Shown here: positions 25,770 to 35,484 of the stretch, in pieces | Numbering within the stretch: position 1 is the first letter of the stretch | How the letters are laid out: every line of letters starts with the position of its first letter | NCBI RefSeq assembly: GCF_034674885.1 | Contig: NZ_JAUCDS010000014.1 | Span: 1 to 64,000 of the forward strand | Reading direction: 5' to 3' | DNA: 64,000 nt | Origin: Castellaniella sp034674885 | Lineage (GTDB): Bacteria > Pseudomonadota > Gammaproteobacteria > Burkholderiales > Burkholderiaceae_B | Program-made: the position numbers and the translations under genes | The notes under the pieces: model-generated | Databases searched by the model: none | The model's input: the letters and a program-made list of their open reading frames with translations, nothing else | What the model was told of the DNA's origin: nothing

Positions 25770-25962
25770 GCCCGGGGAGGTCATGCCCCCTCTGCCGACT
25801 GTGTCAGGCGGTCCTTCGGACTTCCCGGATCTTCTTCGTCCGGGCGGGCGTCGGGCGAACTCGGCCTTCGGCCTCAAACACGCCCGACGACATCTCCCGC
25901 CCTCCCTTCAGAAGCATCCGGCGCCAGACAATGTCGGCGCCGGGGGCATGACCTCCCCGGGC
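25770..25962. repeat. 193-bp structured element with perfect 21-bp inverted ends
   Basis: Bases 25770-25790 and 25942-25962 are perfect inverted repeats (GCCCGGGGAGG at the left edge). Inside are nested hairpins: 25811-25821; CCCGGA/TCCGGG at 25824-25844; GGGCGGG and CGTCGGGCG (25842-25857) paired with CGCCCGACG and CCCGCCC (25881-25902); and CCGGCGCC/GGCGCCGG at 25918-25943. There is no open frame of note and no clear target-site duplication. It lies between the convergent OmpA-like gene and thiC, in a 329-base gap whose remaining right side has a further TCCGG/CCGGA pair at 26001-26035. Confidence 0.8.
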
Positions 25963-26039
25963 TCATGATGTGCCATGCCACTGACCCAGCCGGTGCAGTG
26001 TCCGGTGGTGGAGCGACCATTCGACTGGTGCCGGACGCA

Positions 26040-27953
<1,914 letters not shown>

Positions 27954-28043
27954 GAGGAAGCTCCAGGTTCGAAGAATTTCGGAAATGGAGCCGAGTCGGG
28001 GAGGACGGGAAGCGCGTTCCGGGGAAGAGCTGGACACCGCGCA

Positions 28044-28126
28044 CGCTCCCAGCATCGGCATTATCCGTACTGGTACGAAGGGTGTTTCTCAACCCGCCGG
28101 CATTGCCGCCGAGTACCCCTGCGAGA
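28044..28126 (-). promoter_or_regulatory. TPP (THI-element) riboswitch upstream of thiC
   Basis: Read on the minus strand, the leader has GCAGGGGTAC, then a P3 hairpin, then GGTTGAGAAACACCC, then CCAGTACGGATAATGCCG and ATGCTGGGAG. These correspond to the P2, J3/2 (usually CUGAGA, here UUGAGA), P4 and P5 elements of the TPP aptamer. P4 pairs CCAG with CTGG, and P5 pairs CGG with CCG around ATAATG. Thiamine pyrophosphate binding would reduce thiC expression. Confidence 0.93.
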
Positions 28127-28246
28127 TGGGAAGTATAGGGGCAATACCGGGCATCCGCCAGTGCCCGTTTTGAAATAATCTCTATCGAATCCCTGCGAGA
28201 TTTCGGCTGCGCCTGGGCCTTGTGGCGGTGGCGCGGGTCGCTGCGT

Positions 28247-29497
28247 TCAGCGGTAGCGCTGCACGCCCAGGTCGTCGCTGCGGATGGCGGTGGGGTGGCT
28301 GGATACGATGTCGGCAATCAGGCGTCCGCTGCCGCACGACATGGTCCAGCCCAACGTGCCGTGACCGGTGTTCAGGAACAGATTGTCCAGCTTGGTGCGG
28401 CCGATGATGGGGGTGCTGTCCGGGGTCTTGGGGCGCAGTCCCGTCCAGAAGTGCACGTCACCAGGTGTGTAGCTGCCCGGAAACAGGTCGTTCAGGACCA
28501 TTTCCAGGGTGCGCTGGCGGCGCGGGTCCAGATGGGTGTCATAACCGACGACCTCGGCCATACCGCCCACGCGGATGCGCTGGTCGAACCGGGTCAGAGC
28601 GATCTTGTAGGTTTCATCCAGCAGCGTCGATACCGGCGCCCGTTCGGGATCGGAGATGTCCACCGTGATGGAATAGCCCTTCATCGGGTAGACCGGGATG
28701 TCCACGATGTCGCGCAGCAGCAGGGGCGAATACGAGCCCAGCGCCACCACATAGGCGTCGGCCTGGTGCAGGCCGGATACGCACTGCACGCCAGTGACGC
28801 GGCCGCCTGCCTGGTGCAGGGCCTGGATGGTTTCGCCGTAGCGGAACTGCACGCCCTTGGCCTCGGCCAGGCGGCTCAGGGCCTGCGTGAACAGGCGGCA
28901 GTCGCCAGTTTCGTCGTCAGGGGTGCGCAGGCCGCCGACCAGCTTGTGGCGGACCTGGTGCAGGGCCGGTTCGTAATCCACCAGGTGGTCGCCGTCGATC
29001 AGTTCATAGGCTACGCCGGCATCGCTCAGGGCCTGGACGTCGAGCTGAGCCGCATCCATCTGCTTTTGGGTGCGGAAGACTTGCAGCGTGCCCTGGCGGC
29101 GGCTTTCGAACTGGATGCCGGTGTCCGACTGCAGTTCGTGCAGGCATTGGCGGCTGTAGGCCGACAGGCGCAGCATCCGGTCCTTGTTGGTGGCGTAGCG
29201 GGCGGGTGTGCAGTTGCGCCACATGTCGAACATCCAGCGCAGCTGGAACAGGCTGCCATCGGGTCGGATGGTCAGCGGAGCGTGCTGGGTGAACAGCCAT
29301 TTCAGGGCCTTCAGCGGGATGCCGGGCGCCGCCCACGGGGACGAATAGCCGAAGGACAGCTGCCCGGCGTTGGCAAAGCTGGTTTCTTCGGCGGTGCCGG
29401 ATTCCCGGTCGATGACGGTCACGTCGTGTCCCTGGCATGCCAGATAATAGGCGCTCGTGACACCCACGACGCCGGCCCCTAAAACGAGAACCTTCAT
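28247..29497 (-). CDS. dadA: D-amino acid dehydrogenase
   Basis: A 416-residue FAD-dependent oxidase-fold enzyme that deaminates D-amino acids, chiefly D-alanine, feeding electrons to the respiratory chain. The Rossmann motif is VLVLGAGVVGVTSAYYLA at residues 3-20, and the DadA-typical FANAGQLSFGYSSPWAAPGIP follows across 29325-29385. The C-terminal NTGHGTLGWTMSCGSGR contacts FAD. No alanine racemase gene (dadX) follows. It is divergent from an Lrp-type regulator, as in other proteobacteria where Lrp/DadR activates dadA. Confidence 0.95.
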   Translation of the reverse strand: MKVLVLGAGVVGVTSAYYLACQGHDVTVIDRESGTAEETSFANAGQLSFGYSSPWAAPGIPLKALKWLFTQHAPLTIRPDGSLFQLRWMFDMWRNCTPARYATNKDRMLRLSAYSRQCLHELQSDTGIQFESRRQGTLQVFRTQKQMDAAQLDVQALSDAGVAYELIDGDHLVDYEPALHQVRHKLVGGLRTPDDETGDCRLFTQALSRLAEAKGVQFRYGETIQALHQAGGRVTGVQCVSGLHQADAYVVALGSYSPLLLRDIVDIPVYPMKGYSITVDISDPERAPVSTLLDETYKIALTRFDQRIRVGGMAEVVGYDTHLDPRRQRTLEMVLNDLFPGSYTPGDVHFWTGLRPKTPDSTPIIGRTKLDNLFLNTGHGTLGWTMSCGSGRLIADIVSSHPTAIRSDDLGVQRYR

Positions 29498-29552
29498 GGT
29501 CGAACCTCGAATGGATTAATTTTTGATGATGATAGGCAATAATCTCAGGTGA

Positions 29553-29582
29553 TTTTTCATGAAAAAATAAGGTTTTCATGAA
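29553..29582. promoter_or_regulatory. Paired palindromes between dadA and lrp, possible Lrp sites
   Basis: TTTTTCATGAAAAA (29553-29566) is a perfect 14-bp palindrome, and TTTTCATGAA (29573-29582) repeats its core 19 bases on, centre to centre. The pair lies in the AT-rich 185-base divergent region about 55 bases upstream of the dadA start. Spacing near two helical turns suits cooperative binding by an Lrp-type protein. Confidence 0.5.
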
Positions 29583-29682
29583 TTTTGTCGTGCACTGACT
29601 GGCCAAATGATGGGCCGTAGGACAAAATGCTGACAGGGGCGCCGGCCTGTGTCAGGCACGGTATTTTCACTCGGGAAATCGC

Positions 29683-30171
29683 ATGCGCATTCAAAAAGAA
29701 TCCGTACATACGCTGGACAAAATCGATCGTCGGATCCTGGATCTGCTGCAGCAGAACGGGCGCTTGTCCATGACGGAACTGGCCGATGCGATCGGCCTGA
29801 CGGTGACCCCGTGCATCGAGCGGGTGCGCCGCCTGGAACGGGATGGCGTCATCACAGGCTACCATGCCCGCGTGTCCCCCGCAGCCCTGGATGCCGGCCT
29901 GCTGGTCTTCGTGGAAATCAGCATGTCCAGCAAGTCGGAACGCACCTTCGAGGAATTCCGCCGCGAGGTGCTGTGCGTGCCCCAGGTGCTGGAATGTCAT
30001 CTGGTTTCGGGTGAATTCGACTACCTGATCAAGGCCCGCATCAAGGAAATCGGCCAGTACCGCAACCTGCTGGGCAACATCCTGCTGCGCCTGCCGGGCG
30101 TGACTCAAACCAAGAGCTGCGTGGTGATGGAGGAGGTCAAGGAGACCCTGTTCATCCCCGCGCAGAAATGA
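29683..30171 (+). CDS. lrp: Lrp/AsnC-family regulator
   Basis: A 162-residue protein with an N-terminal winged helix-turn-helix (LDKIDRRILDLLQQNGRLSM and LADAIGLTVTPCIERVRRLE) and a C-terminal RAM ligand domain (about 75-155). It is close to Lrp itself in its length and in the VLECHLVSGEFDYLIK stretch. Divergent orientation from dadA makes it the probable alanine-responsive activator of D-alanine catabolism, though a global Lrp role is also possible. Confidence 0.9.
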   Translation: MRIQKESVHTLDKIDRRILDLLQQNGRLSMTELADAIGLTVTPCIERVRRLERDGVITGYHARVSPAALDAGLLVFVEISMSSKSERTFEEFRREVLCVPQVLECHLVSGEFDYLIKARIKEIGQYRNLLGNILLRLPGVTQTKSCVVMEEVKETLFIPAQK

Positions 30172-30193
30172 CCGGTCGACCTGCGCCGGCGGC

Positions 30194-31357
30194 TTATTGA
30201 CCGTCCTGCGGCGTGCGCGCCCGCACCACCACCAGATTGTCGCGGTGGATCAGTTCCGGATCGGACAGGTGCCCCAGGATGTCCGCGATGCGGGTGCTGG
30301 GCTGGCGCATGATGCGCGCCGTGTCGGCCGAGGAATAATTGATCAGGCCTCGGCCGCATTCCACCCCGTGTTCATCGACGCAGGCGACGACGTCGCCGCG
30401 TTCGAAATCGCCTTCGACGTCGGTGACACCGATGGGCAGCAGGCTGCGGTGCCCTTGGGTCAGGGCCCGCACGGCGCCGGCGTCCAGGGTGATGCGCCCG
30501 CGCAGGCGCAGATGGTTCACCATCCAGCGCTGGCGGGCCGACCTGACCGGCAGCACGGCCCGCAGTTCGGTGCCGATGGCCTCGCCGGAAGTCAGACGTT
30601 GCAATACGGCGGGTTCGCGTCCTGACGCGATGATCGTGTGCCCGCCGCTGTTGGCGGCGCGTCGGGCGGCCAGGACCTTGGTCAGCATGCCGCCCGTACC
30701 GATGGCGCTGCCAGAACCGCCCGCCATGGCCTCAAGAGCAGGGTCGCCCGCCTGGCCCTGGTGGATGAATCGCGCGTCGGGGTGCCTGCGCGGGTCGGCG
30801 CTGTACAGGCCGGCCTGGTCCGTCAGGATGATCAGCACGCTGGCTTCGACCAGATTGGTCACCAGGGCGCCCAGCGTGTCGTTGTCGCCCACCCGGATTT
30901 CGTCGGTGACGACGGTGTCGTTTTCGTTGACGATGGGCACGACACCCAGGTTCAGCAAGGTCACCAGGGTGCTGCGGGCATTCAGATAGCGGCGCCGGTC
31001 GGCCAGGTCTTCGTGTGTCAGCAGGATCTGTGCAGTGCGCACGCCATGGCGGGCGAAGGCGGTCTCGTAGGCCTGGATCAGGCCCATCTGGCCGACGGCG
31101 GCGGCGGCCTGCAGTTCGGACATGGCCTTGGGGCGGCGCGGCCAGCCCAGGCGGGCCATGCCTTCGGCGATGGCGCCACTGGACACCAGGACGATCTGAC
31201 GGCCTGCGGCGTGCAGGGCGGCGATCTGCTCGGCCCATTGGGCCACTGCGGGCAGGTCGATGCCTCGACCTTCGTTGGTGACCAGGGACGAGCCGACCTT
31301 CAGGACCAGCCGGTGGGCATCCTGGGCGACGGAAGAGGCAAGGGCGGGCGTGGACAT
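30194..31357 (-). CDS. proB: Glutamate 5-kinase
   Basis: A 387-residue enzyme that phosphorylates glutamate in proline synthesis. The amino-acid kinase domain (about 20-270) opens with RLVLKVGSSLVTNEGRG, has LVSSGAIAEGMARLGW and VPIVNENDTV, and is followed by a PUA domain in the last 100 residues. The ATG at 31357 gives the usual length; the open frame extends 63 codons further without similarity. It lies after obgE in a ribosomal-protein/GTPase/proB series, separated by 103 bases. proA is not present. Confidence 0.95.
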   Translation of the reverse strand: MSTPALASSVAQDAHRLVLKVGSSLVTNEGRGIDLPAVAQWAEQIAALHAAGRQIVLVSSGAIAEGMARLGWPRRPKAMSELQAAAAVGQMGLIQAYETAFARHGVRTAQILLTHEDLADRRRYLNARSTLVTLLNLGVVPIVNENDTVVTDEIRVGDNDTLGALVTNLVEASVLIILTDQAGLYSADPRRHPDARFIHQGQAGDPALEAMAGGSGSAIGTGGMLTKVLAARRAANSGGHTIIASGREPAVLQRLTSGEAIGTELRAVLPVRSARQRWMVNHLRLRGRITLDAGAVRALTQGHRSLLPIGVTDVEGDFERGDVVACVDEHGVECGRGLINYSSADTARIMRQPSTRIADILGHLSDPELIHRDNLVVVRARTPQDGQ

Positions 31358-31460
31358 ACGGGCAGCGCGCGGATCGGCAACAAGGAGTGGCGACAGAACC
31401 CCCGCCGGGCCGAACCGGTCAGCCGCTGAGCGGGTGTTCTGCAGTGTAGCGCAGCGTCGT

Positions 31461-32573
31461 TCAGGATGGCGTTGCGTCAGAGGCCGGATCGCGGTCGTCG
31501 GCGTCTGACGGATGGCCCGTGAAACGAGGGTCTTCGTCGTGCGCATGCGCCGCGCGCTGCTGTTCGTCCAGCCAGGACTGGATGGCGCCCATCAGCGACG
31601 AGGTGCCCGACCCGGTCAGGGCCGAAATCCCGAAGACCGGACCCGTCCATTGCAGTTCGCGGCAGATGCGGTCCTGGATGGCGGCTGGGTCTTCGACCAT
31701 GTCGAGCTTATTCAGCACCAGCCAGCGCGGCTTGGCGGCGAGTTCGGGGCTGTATTGTTCGAGTTCGCGCACGATGGCCCGCGCATCCTGGATGGCCTGG
31801 GCGCCGGCGTCGACGTCGGGGTCCGGCGAGTACACGTCCAGCAGATGCAGCAGCACCCGGGTGCGGCTGAGATGCCGCAGGAATTGATGGCCCAGGCCGG
31901 CGCCTTCAGAGGCGCCTTCGATCAGGCCTGGAATGTCGGCGATCACGAAACTGTGCGACGCGGATGTGCGTACCACGCCCAGATTCGGGTGCAGCGTGGT
32001 GAAGGGGTAGTCCGCGATCTTCGGTTTGGCGTTCGACACCCGTGTGATCAGGGTGGATTTCCCCGCATTGGGCATGCCCAGCAGGCCCACGTCCGCCAGG
32101 ACCTTCAGTTCCAGCCGCAAGCGGCGTTGTTCGCCTTCGCGCCCCGGGGTGAACTGGCGTGGCGCCCGGTTGGTGCTGGACTTGAAGTGCAGGTTGCCCA
32201 GGCCGCCGTTGCCGCCGGCCGCCAACGTGACCTGCGCGCCATGACGGTCCAGGTCGAACAGCTGTTCGTCCGTGTCGGCGTCGTGGATCACGGTGCCCAC
32301 GGGCATGCGCAGGACGATGTCCGGCGCGCCGGCTCCGTATTGGTCCGAACCCCGGCCGTTTTCGCCGTTCTTCGCCCGATGCAGGCGAGCGTAGCGGTAG
32401 TCGATCAGGGTGTTGATGTTGCGGTCGGCAACGGCCAGGATGGAGCCGCCGCGCCCGCCGTCGCCGCCGTCTGGCCCGCCCATCGGGATGAATTTTTCCC
32501 GCCGGAAGCTGGCTACGCCGTTACCGCCTTTGCCGGCAACGACCTCGATGGTGGCTTCGTCTACGAATTTCAT
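31461..32573 (-). CDS. obgE: GTPase Obg/CgtA
   Basis: A 370-residue ribosome-associated GTPase. The glycine-rich Obg domain occupies residues 1-158 (GGPDGGDGGRGGS), then the G domain with P-loop GMPNAGKST, DIPGLIEGASEG and NKLDMVE. The tail after about 340 is acidic and short. Role: 50S assembly and stringent-response control. It lies downstream of rplU-rpmA, but an intrinsic terminator at 32593-32627 stands between. Confidence 0.96.
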   Translation of the reverse strand: MKFVDEATIEVVAGKGGNGVASFRREKFIPMGGPDGGDGGRGGSILAVADRNINTLIDYRYARLHRAKNGENGRGSDQYGAGAPDIVLRMPVGTVIHDADTDEQLFDLDRHGAQVTLAAGGNGGLGNLHFKSSTNRAPRQFTPGREGEQRRLRLELKVLADVGLLGMPNAGKSTLITRVSNAKPKIADYPFTTLHPNLGVVRTSASHSFVIADIPGLIEGASEGAGLGHQFLRHLSRTRVLLHLLDVYSPDPDVDAGAQAIQDARAIVRELEQYSPELAAKPRWLVLNKLDMVEDPAAIQDRICRELQWTGPVFGISALTGSGTSSLMGAIQSWLDEQQRAAHAHDEDPRFTGHPSDADDRDPASDATPS

Positions 32574-32592
32574 GATGGATACATTCTAATGA

Positions 32593-32627
32593 AAAAAAAG
32601 ACCCCGCCGGTTGGGCAGGGCCTTTTC
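32593..32627 (-). terminator. Intrinsic terminator after rpmA
   Basis: On the minus strand AAAAGGCCCTGCC pairs with GGCGGGGTCTTTT through 13 pairs (two G-U) with loop CAACC, then a run of eight T. It ends the rplU-rpmA transcript or attenuates read-through into obgE. Confidence 0.9.
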
Positions 32628-32646
32628 TCGGTGCATTGACCGGTGA

Positions 32647-32907
32647 TCAGCTGACCGATTCGACCGAAACGGTGCGCTTGTTCAGCGCCCCTTTGATCGA
32701 GAACTGCACGGTGCCATCCACCAGGGAGAACAGCGTGTGGTCCTTGCCGATGCCGACGTTCACGCCGGGGTGAAACTGCGTGCCGCGCTGACGGACGATG
32801 ATGCCGCCAGCCAGGATCGCCTGGCCGCCGTAGACTTTCACGCCCAGTCGTTTCGATTCTGAATCGCGGCCGTTGCGAGTCGAGCCGCCGCCCTTTTTGT
32901 GTGCCAT
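32647..32907 (-). CDS. rpmA: 50S ribosomal protein L27
   Basis: An 86-residue ribosomal protein near the peptidyl-transferase centre. MAHKKGGGSTRNGRDSES is the standard opening and GGIIVRQRGTQFHPG the conserved core. It lies 21 bases after rplU on the same strand. Length matches the family (85 in E. coli). Confidence 0.97.
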   Translation of the reverse strand: MAHKKGGGSTRNGRDSESKRLGVKVYGGQAILAGGIIVRQRGTQFHPGVNVGIGKDHTLFSLVDGTVQFSIKGALNKRTVSVESVS

Positions 32908-32928
32908 GAGTTGTGCTCCTTGACGGGA

Positions 32929-33240
32929 TCAGGCCGCAACCGCGTCGATGCGGATTTCGGTGTAGTTCTGACGATGACCTTGGTGCTTTTGGTAGTGCTT
33001 GCGCCGACGCATCTTGAAGATCTTGACCTTGTCGTGACGACCTTGCGCAAGAACAGTGGCTTTGACCGCAGCGCCGGCAACGAAGGGCGTGCCGATCTTC
33101 AGCGTATCGCCTTCGCCGACCGACAACACCTGGTCCAGCGAGATTTCTTGCCCAATGTCAGCCGGTATCTGTTCGATTTTCAGTTTCTGGCCAGCGCAAA
33201 CACGATACTGTTTGCCGCCGGTTTTTATGACCGCGTACAT
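32929..33240 (-). CDS. rplU: 50S ribosomal protein L21
   Basis: A 103-residue protein, the same length as E. coli L21. It starts MYAVIKTGGKQYRV and ends with the basic FKMRRRKHYQKHQGHRQNYT region that contacts 23S rRNA. The frame is open 23 codons further upstream but the family start is the ATG at 33240. First gene of the rplU-rpmA pair; its leader has a CCCC/GGGG hairpin at about 33282-33295. Confidence 0.97.
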   Translation of the reverse strand: MYAVIKTGGKQYRVCAGQKLKIEQIPADIGQEISLDQVLSVGEGDTLKIGTPFVAGAAVKATVLAQGRHDKVKIFKMRRRKHYQKHQGHRQNYTEIRIDAVAA

Positions 33241-33324
33241 GGGGGGTTTCCTGTGAAAATACCCGGTGGCTGGATTTGTTTCCCCTGGTGGGGATTCAAT
33301 CAAATTCAAGATGCCGGGGATGCC

Positions 33325-33356
33325 AAAAACGGCCTGACTTTGCTAAAAGCCAGACC
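33325..33356 (-). terminator. Intrinsic terminator after argJ
   Basis: On the minus strand GGTCTGGCTTT pairs with AAAGTCAGGCC (11 pairs, two G-U) around loop TAGC, followed by five T. It separates argJ from the rplU promoter region. Confidence 0.8.
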
Positions 33357-33406
33357 AAGCCCGTCATTTTTGCAGAATTCCGCTTGCAAATCAAGAGGGT
33401 GTGGGT

Positions 33407-34633
33407 TCAGGACCGATAATCTGCGTTGATGCTGACGTATTCGTGCGAGAAATCGCAGGTGTACACCGTGTCGGCCACGTCACCGCGCCCCAGGGCCACG
33501 CGCACCAGGATTTCGGCTTGCGCCATGACGCGCTGGCCGTCTTCTTCGCGGTAGTCGGGGTCGCGCCCGCCCTGGGTGGCGACCTGGACGTCGCCCAGCC
33601 ACAGAGTCAGTTTCGACACGTCCAGGTCGTCGATGCCGGCGTAGCCGATGGCTGCCAGGATGCGGCCCAGGTTGGGGTCGGACGCGTAGAAGGCGGTCTT
33701 GACCAGCGGCGAATGGGCGATGGCATAGGCGACTTTCAGGGCTTCGTCCGTGGTGGCTGCCTGTTCCACACGGATGGTCATGAATTTCGTGGCGCCTTCG
33801 GCGTCGCGCACGATCTTCTGGGCCAGTTCGCGGGCGGCATCGGTCAGGGCCTGGGCCAGCGGCGCGTAGCGCGGGTCGTGTTCGGATTCGATGCGCGCGC
33901 CGCTGGCGCCGGTCGCGATGATGATGAAGGAGTCGTTGGTGGACGTGTCCCCGTCCACCGTGATGCGGTTGAAGGACTGATCGGCGATCCGGCGGGTCAG
34001 CGCCTGCAGCAGCGCGGGCGCCAGGCCGGCATCGGTGCCCAGGAACCCCAGCATGGTGGCCATGTTGGGGCGGATCATGCCGGCCCCCTTGCTGACGCCG
34101 GTGATGGTGACGGTGGCGCCGTCCAGTTCCAGCCGCCGGGAATGGATCTTGGGCTGGGTGTCGGTCGTCATGATGCTGTGCGCGGCCTCGAACCAGTGGT
34201 CGGGCTGTGCGTCGGCGATGGCCGCCGGCAGCCCGGCGATCAGGCGGTCGACGGGCAGGGGTTCCAGGATGACGCCAGTGGAGAAGGGCAGGATCTGGTT
34301 AGCCTGGATCTGCAGGGCGTCAGCCAGGGCGTGGCAGGTTTCGCGGGCGGCCTGTAGGCCCGGGGCGCCGGTGCCCGCGTTGGCGTTGCCGGTGTTGATC
34401 ACCAGGGCGCGGATGCCGTGACCGGCTGCCAGATGGGCCTCGCAGACCTGGACGGGCGCGGCGCGGAAGCGGTTGCGCGTGAACACGCCGGCGACGCTGG
34501 CGCCTTCGTCCAGCAGCAGCACGGTCAGGTCGCGGCGACCGGCCTTGCGGATGCCGGCTTCGGCGGTGCCGATACGGATGCCGGAAACCGGGAAGATGGC
34601 GTCGCGCGCCGGGATGTGCAGATTGATGGCCAT
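33407..34633 (-). CDS. argJ: Bifunctional ornithine acetyltransferase/N-acetylglutamate synthase
   Basis: A 408-residue enzyme of the arginine pathway that recycles the acetyl group from N-acetylornithine to glutamate. The self-cleavage site is visible as KGAGMIRPNMATMLGF, with the nucleophilic threonine in MATML. The C-terminus ends CDFSHEYVSINADYRS. ATG 34633 matches family N-termini (MAINLHIPARDAIFPV); twenty codons upstream are open but unrelated. It has its own terminator at 33325 and is preceded by another at 34677, so it forms a single-gene unit. Confidence 0.95.
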   Translation of the reverse strand: MAINLHIPARDAIFPVSGIRIGTAEAGIRKAGRRDLTVLLLDEGASVAGVFTRNRFRAAPVQVCEAHLAAGHGIRALVINTGNANAGTGAPGLQAARETCHALADALQIQANQILPFSTGVILEPLPVDRLIAGLPAAIADAQPDHWFEAAHSIMTTDTQPKIHSRRLELDGATVTITGVSKGAGMIRPNMATMLGFLGTDAGLAPALLQALTRRIADQSFNRITVDGDTSTNDSFIIIATGASGARIESEHDPRYAPLAQALTDAARELAQKIVRDAEGATKFMTIRVEQAATTDEALKVAYAIAHSPLVKTAFYASDPNLGRILAAIGYAGIDDLDVSKLTLWLGDVQVATQGGRDPDYREEDGQRVMAQAEILVRVALGRGDVADTVYTCDFSHEYVSINADYRS

Positions 34634-34676
34634 GGTGATCGTGCGTCTGGGTTGCCTGCGGGGTCCGCAGAGGGTC

Positions 34677-34716
34677 AAAAAACAAACTCCCATTCTATGA
34701 CGAATGGGAGTTTGTT
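34677..34716 (-). terminator. Intrinsic terminator after the MarR gene
   Basis: AACAAACTCCCATTC (34681-34695) and GAATGGGAGTTTGTT (34702-34716) form a perfect 15-bp stem with loop TATGAC. On the minus strand it is followed by further T bases, so it ends the MarR-gene transcript before argJ. Confidence 0.88.
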
Positions 34717-34796
34717 TGACGAATCCGGATCGCCCGCAGGCGACGAGGTGGCAGGCAATGCAGGATGTGCCGCTCAGCCGCCCCGGATGCGCGGCT

Positions 34797-35327
34797 TCAG
34801 ACTGCGGGCAGCCGCGCGTAGGTTGCCTGCTTCAGGTCGCCCAGCAGGTCGAACAGCGTGTTGCGGGACGTCGGCGCCAGCCCGCCCAGCAGCGACTGGA
34901 TCCAGTTTTCGTGGGCGTTCTGCATGCGGCGGTGGTAGCGACGGCCTTTCAAGGTCAGGCGGATCAGGGAGCTGCGTCGATCATTGTCGTCTTTCGTGCG
35001 TTCCACCAGGCCGTCTTTTTCCAGCTGGTCGGTGATGCCGGTGATGTTGCCGTTGGTCACCATCATCAGGCGCGACAGTTCGCTCATTTTCAGCCCCTTG
35101 GGGGCGTGGGTCAGCTGTGACATCAGGTCGAAGCGCGGCAGGGTTGTCTGGAATTCGCTGCGCAGGCGGCTGCGGACTTCGTTTTCGATCAGGGTGCAGC
35201 AGCTGAGCATGCGCAGCCACAGGCGGATGTCGGCGGGTTCCTGGCCGGTGGTCCGGGTTTCCAGGTCCGGGGTGCCCAGAGCAACAGCGGGGTGTTGCGT
35301 GGCGGCGTAGTGTGTGTAGTCGGTCAT
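34797..35327 (-). CDS. MarR-family transcriptional regulator
   Basis: A 176-residue winged helix-turn-helix protein. LRSEFQTTLPRFDLMSQLTH leads into the MarR core; the recognition helix region is LSRLMMVTNGNITGITDQLE, and the wing holds the conserved DDNDRRSSLIRLT. ATG 35327 with AAGG seven bases upstream gives a family-typical length. It is probably autoregulated through the palindrome at 35419. It resembles MarR proteins that respond to aromatic acids, but the ligand is unknown. Confidence 0.88.
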   Translation of the reverse strand: MTDYTHYAATQHPAVALGTPDLETRTTGQEPADIRLWLRMLSCCTLIENEVRSRLRSEFQTTLPRFDLMSQLTHAPKGLKMSELSRLMMVTNGNITGITDQLEKDGLVERTKDDNDRRSSLIRLTLKGRRYHRRMQNAHENWIQSLLGGLAPTSRNTLFDLLGDLKQATYARLPAV

Positions 35328-35418
35328 GGCGCGCCTTTGGGCCGCGTGGGCGGCCACGGAAATATGGATGACGGACTGAGTGTAGAAGTCCCTGGACGGC
35401 GCGTCTTTGTCCTGGGTC

Positions 35419-35436
35419 AAGAAACTTGAAGTTCTT
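35419..35436. promoter_or_regulatory. Palindrome upstream of the MarR gene, possible operator
   Basis: AAGAAACTTGAAGTTCTT contains a perfect AACTT-G-AAGTT dyad (35423-35433) flanked by AAGAA and TTCTT. It lies about 95 bases upstream of the MarR start, beside TTGACC read on the minus strand at 35415-35420. Size and symmetry suit a MarR dimer. Confidence 0.42.
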
Positions 35437-35445
35437 ATCAATTGA

Positions 35446-35479
35446 CGCTCCGGGGGCGTCTACAGACGCCCCCGGAGCG
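35446..35479. terminator. Perfect 15-bp hairpin immediately after hemL
   Basis: CGCTCCGGGGGCGTC (35446-35460) and GACGCCCCCGGAGCG (35465-35479) pair perfectly around TACA, six bases past the hemL stop. No T-run follows on the minus strand, so it is a strong hairpin of uncertain termination efficiency. Confidence 0.7.
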
Positions 35480-35484
35480 CGTGT

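Noticed and set aside
25770..25962. Simple intrinsic terminator interpretation
   Set aside because: The arms are far apart (151 bases), lack T-runs and enclose further stems, so it is reported as a repeat element instead.
27954..28061. N-terminal extension of thiC
   Set aside because: It runs through the TPP riboswitch and has no family similarity; TTG 27953 has GGAG upstream.
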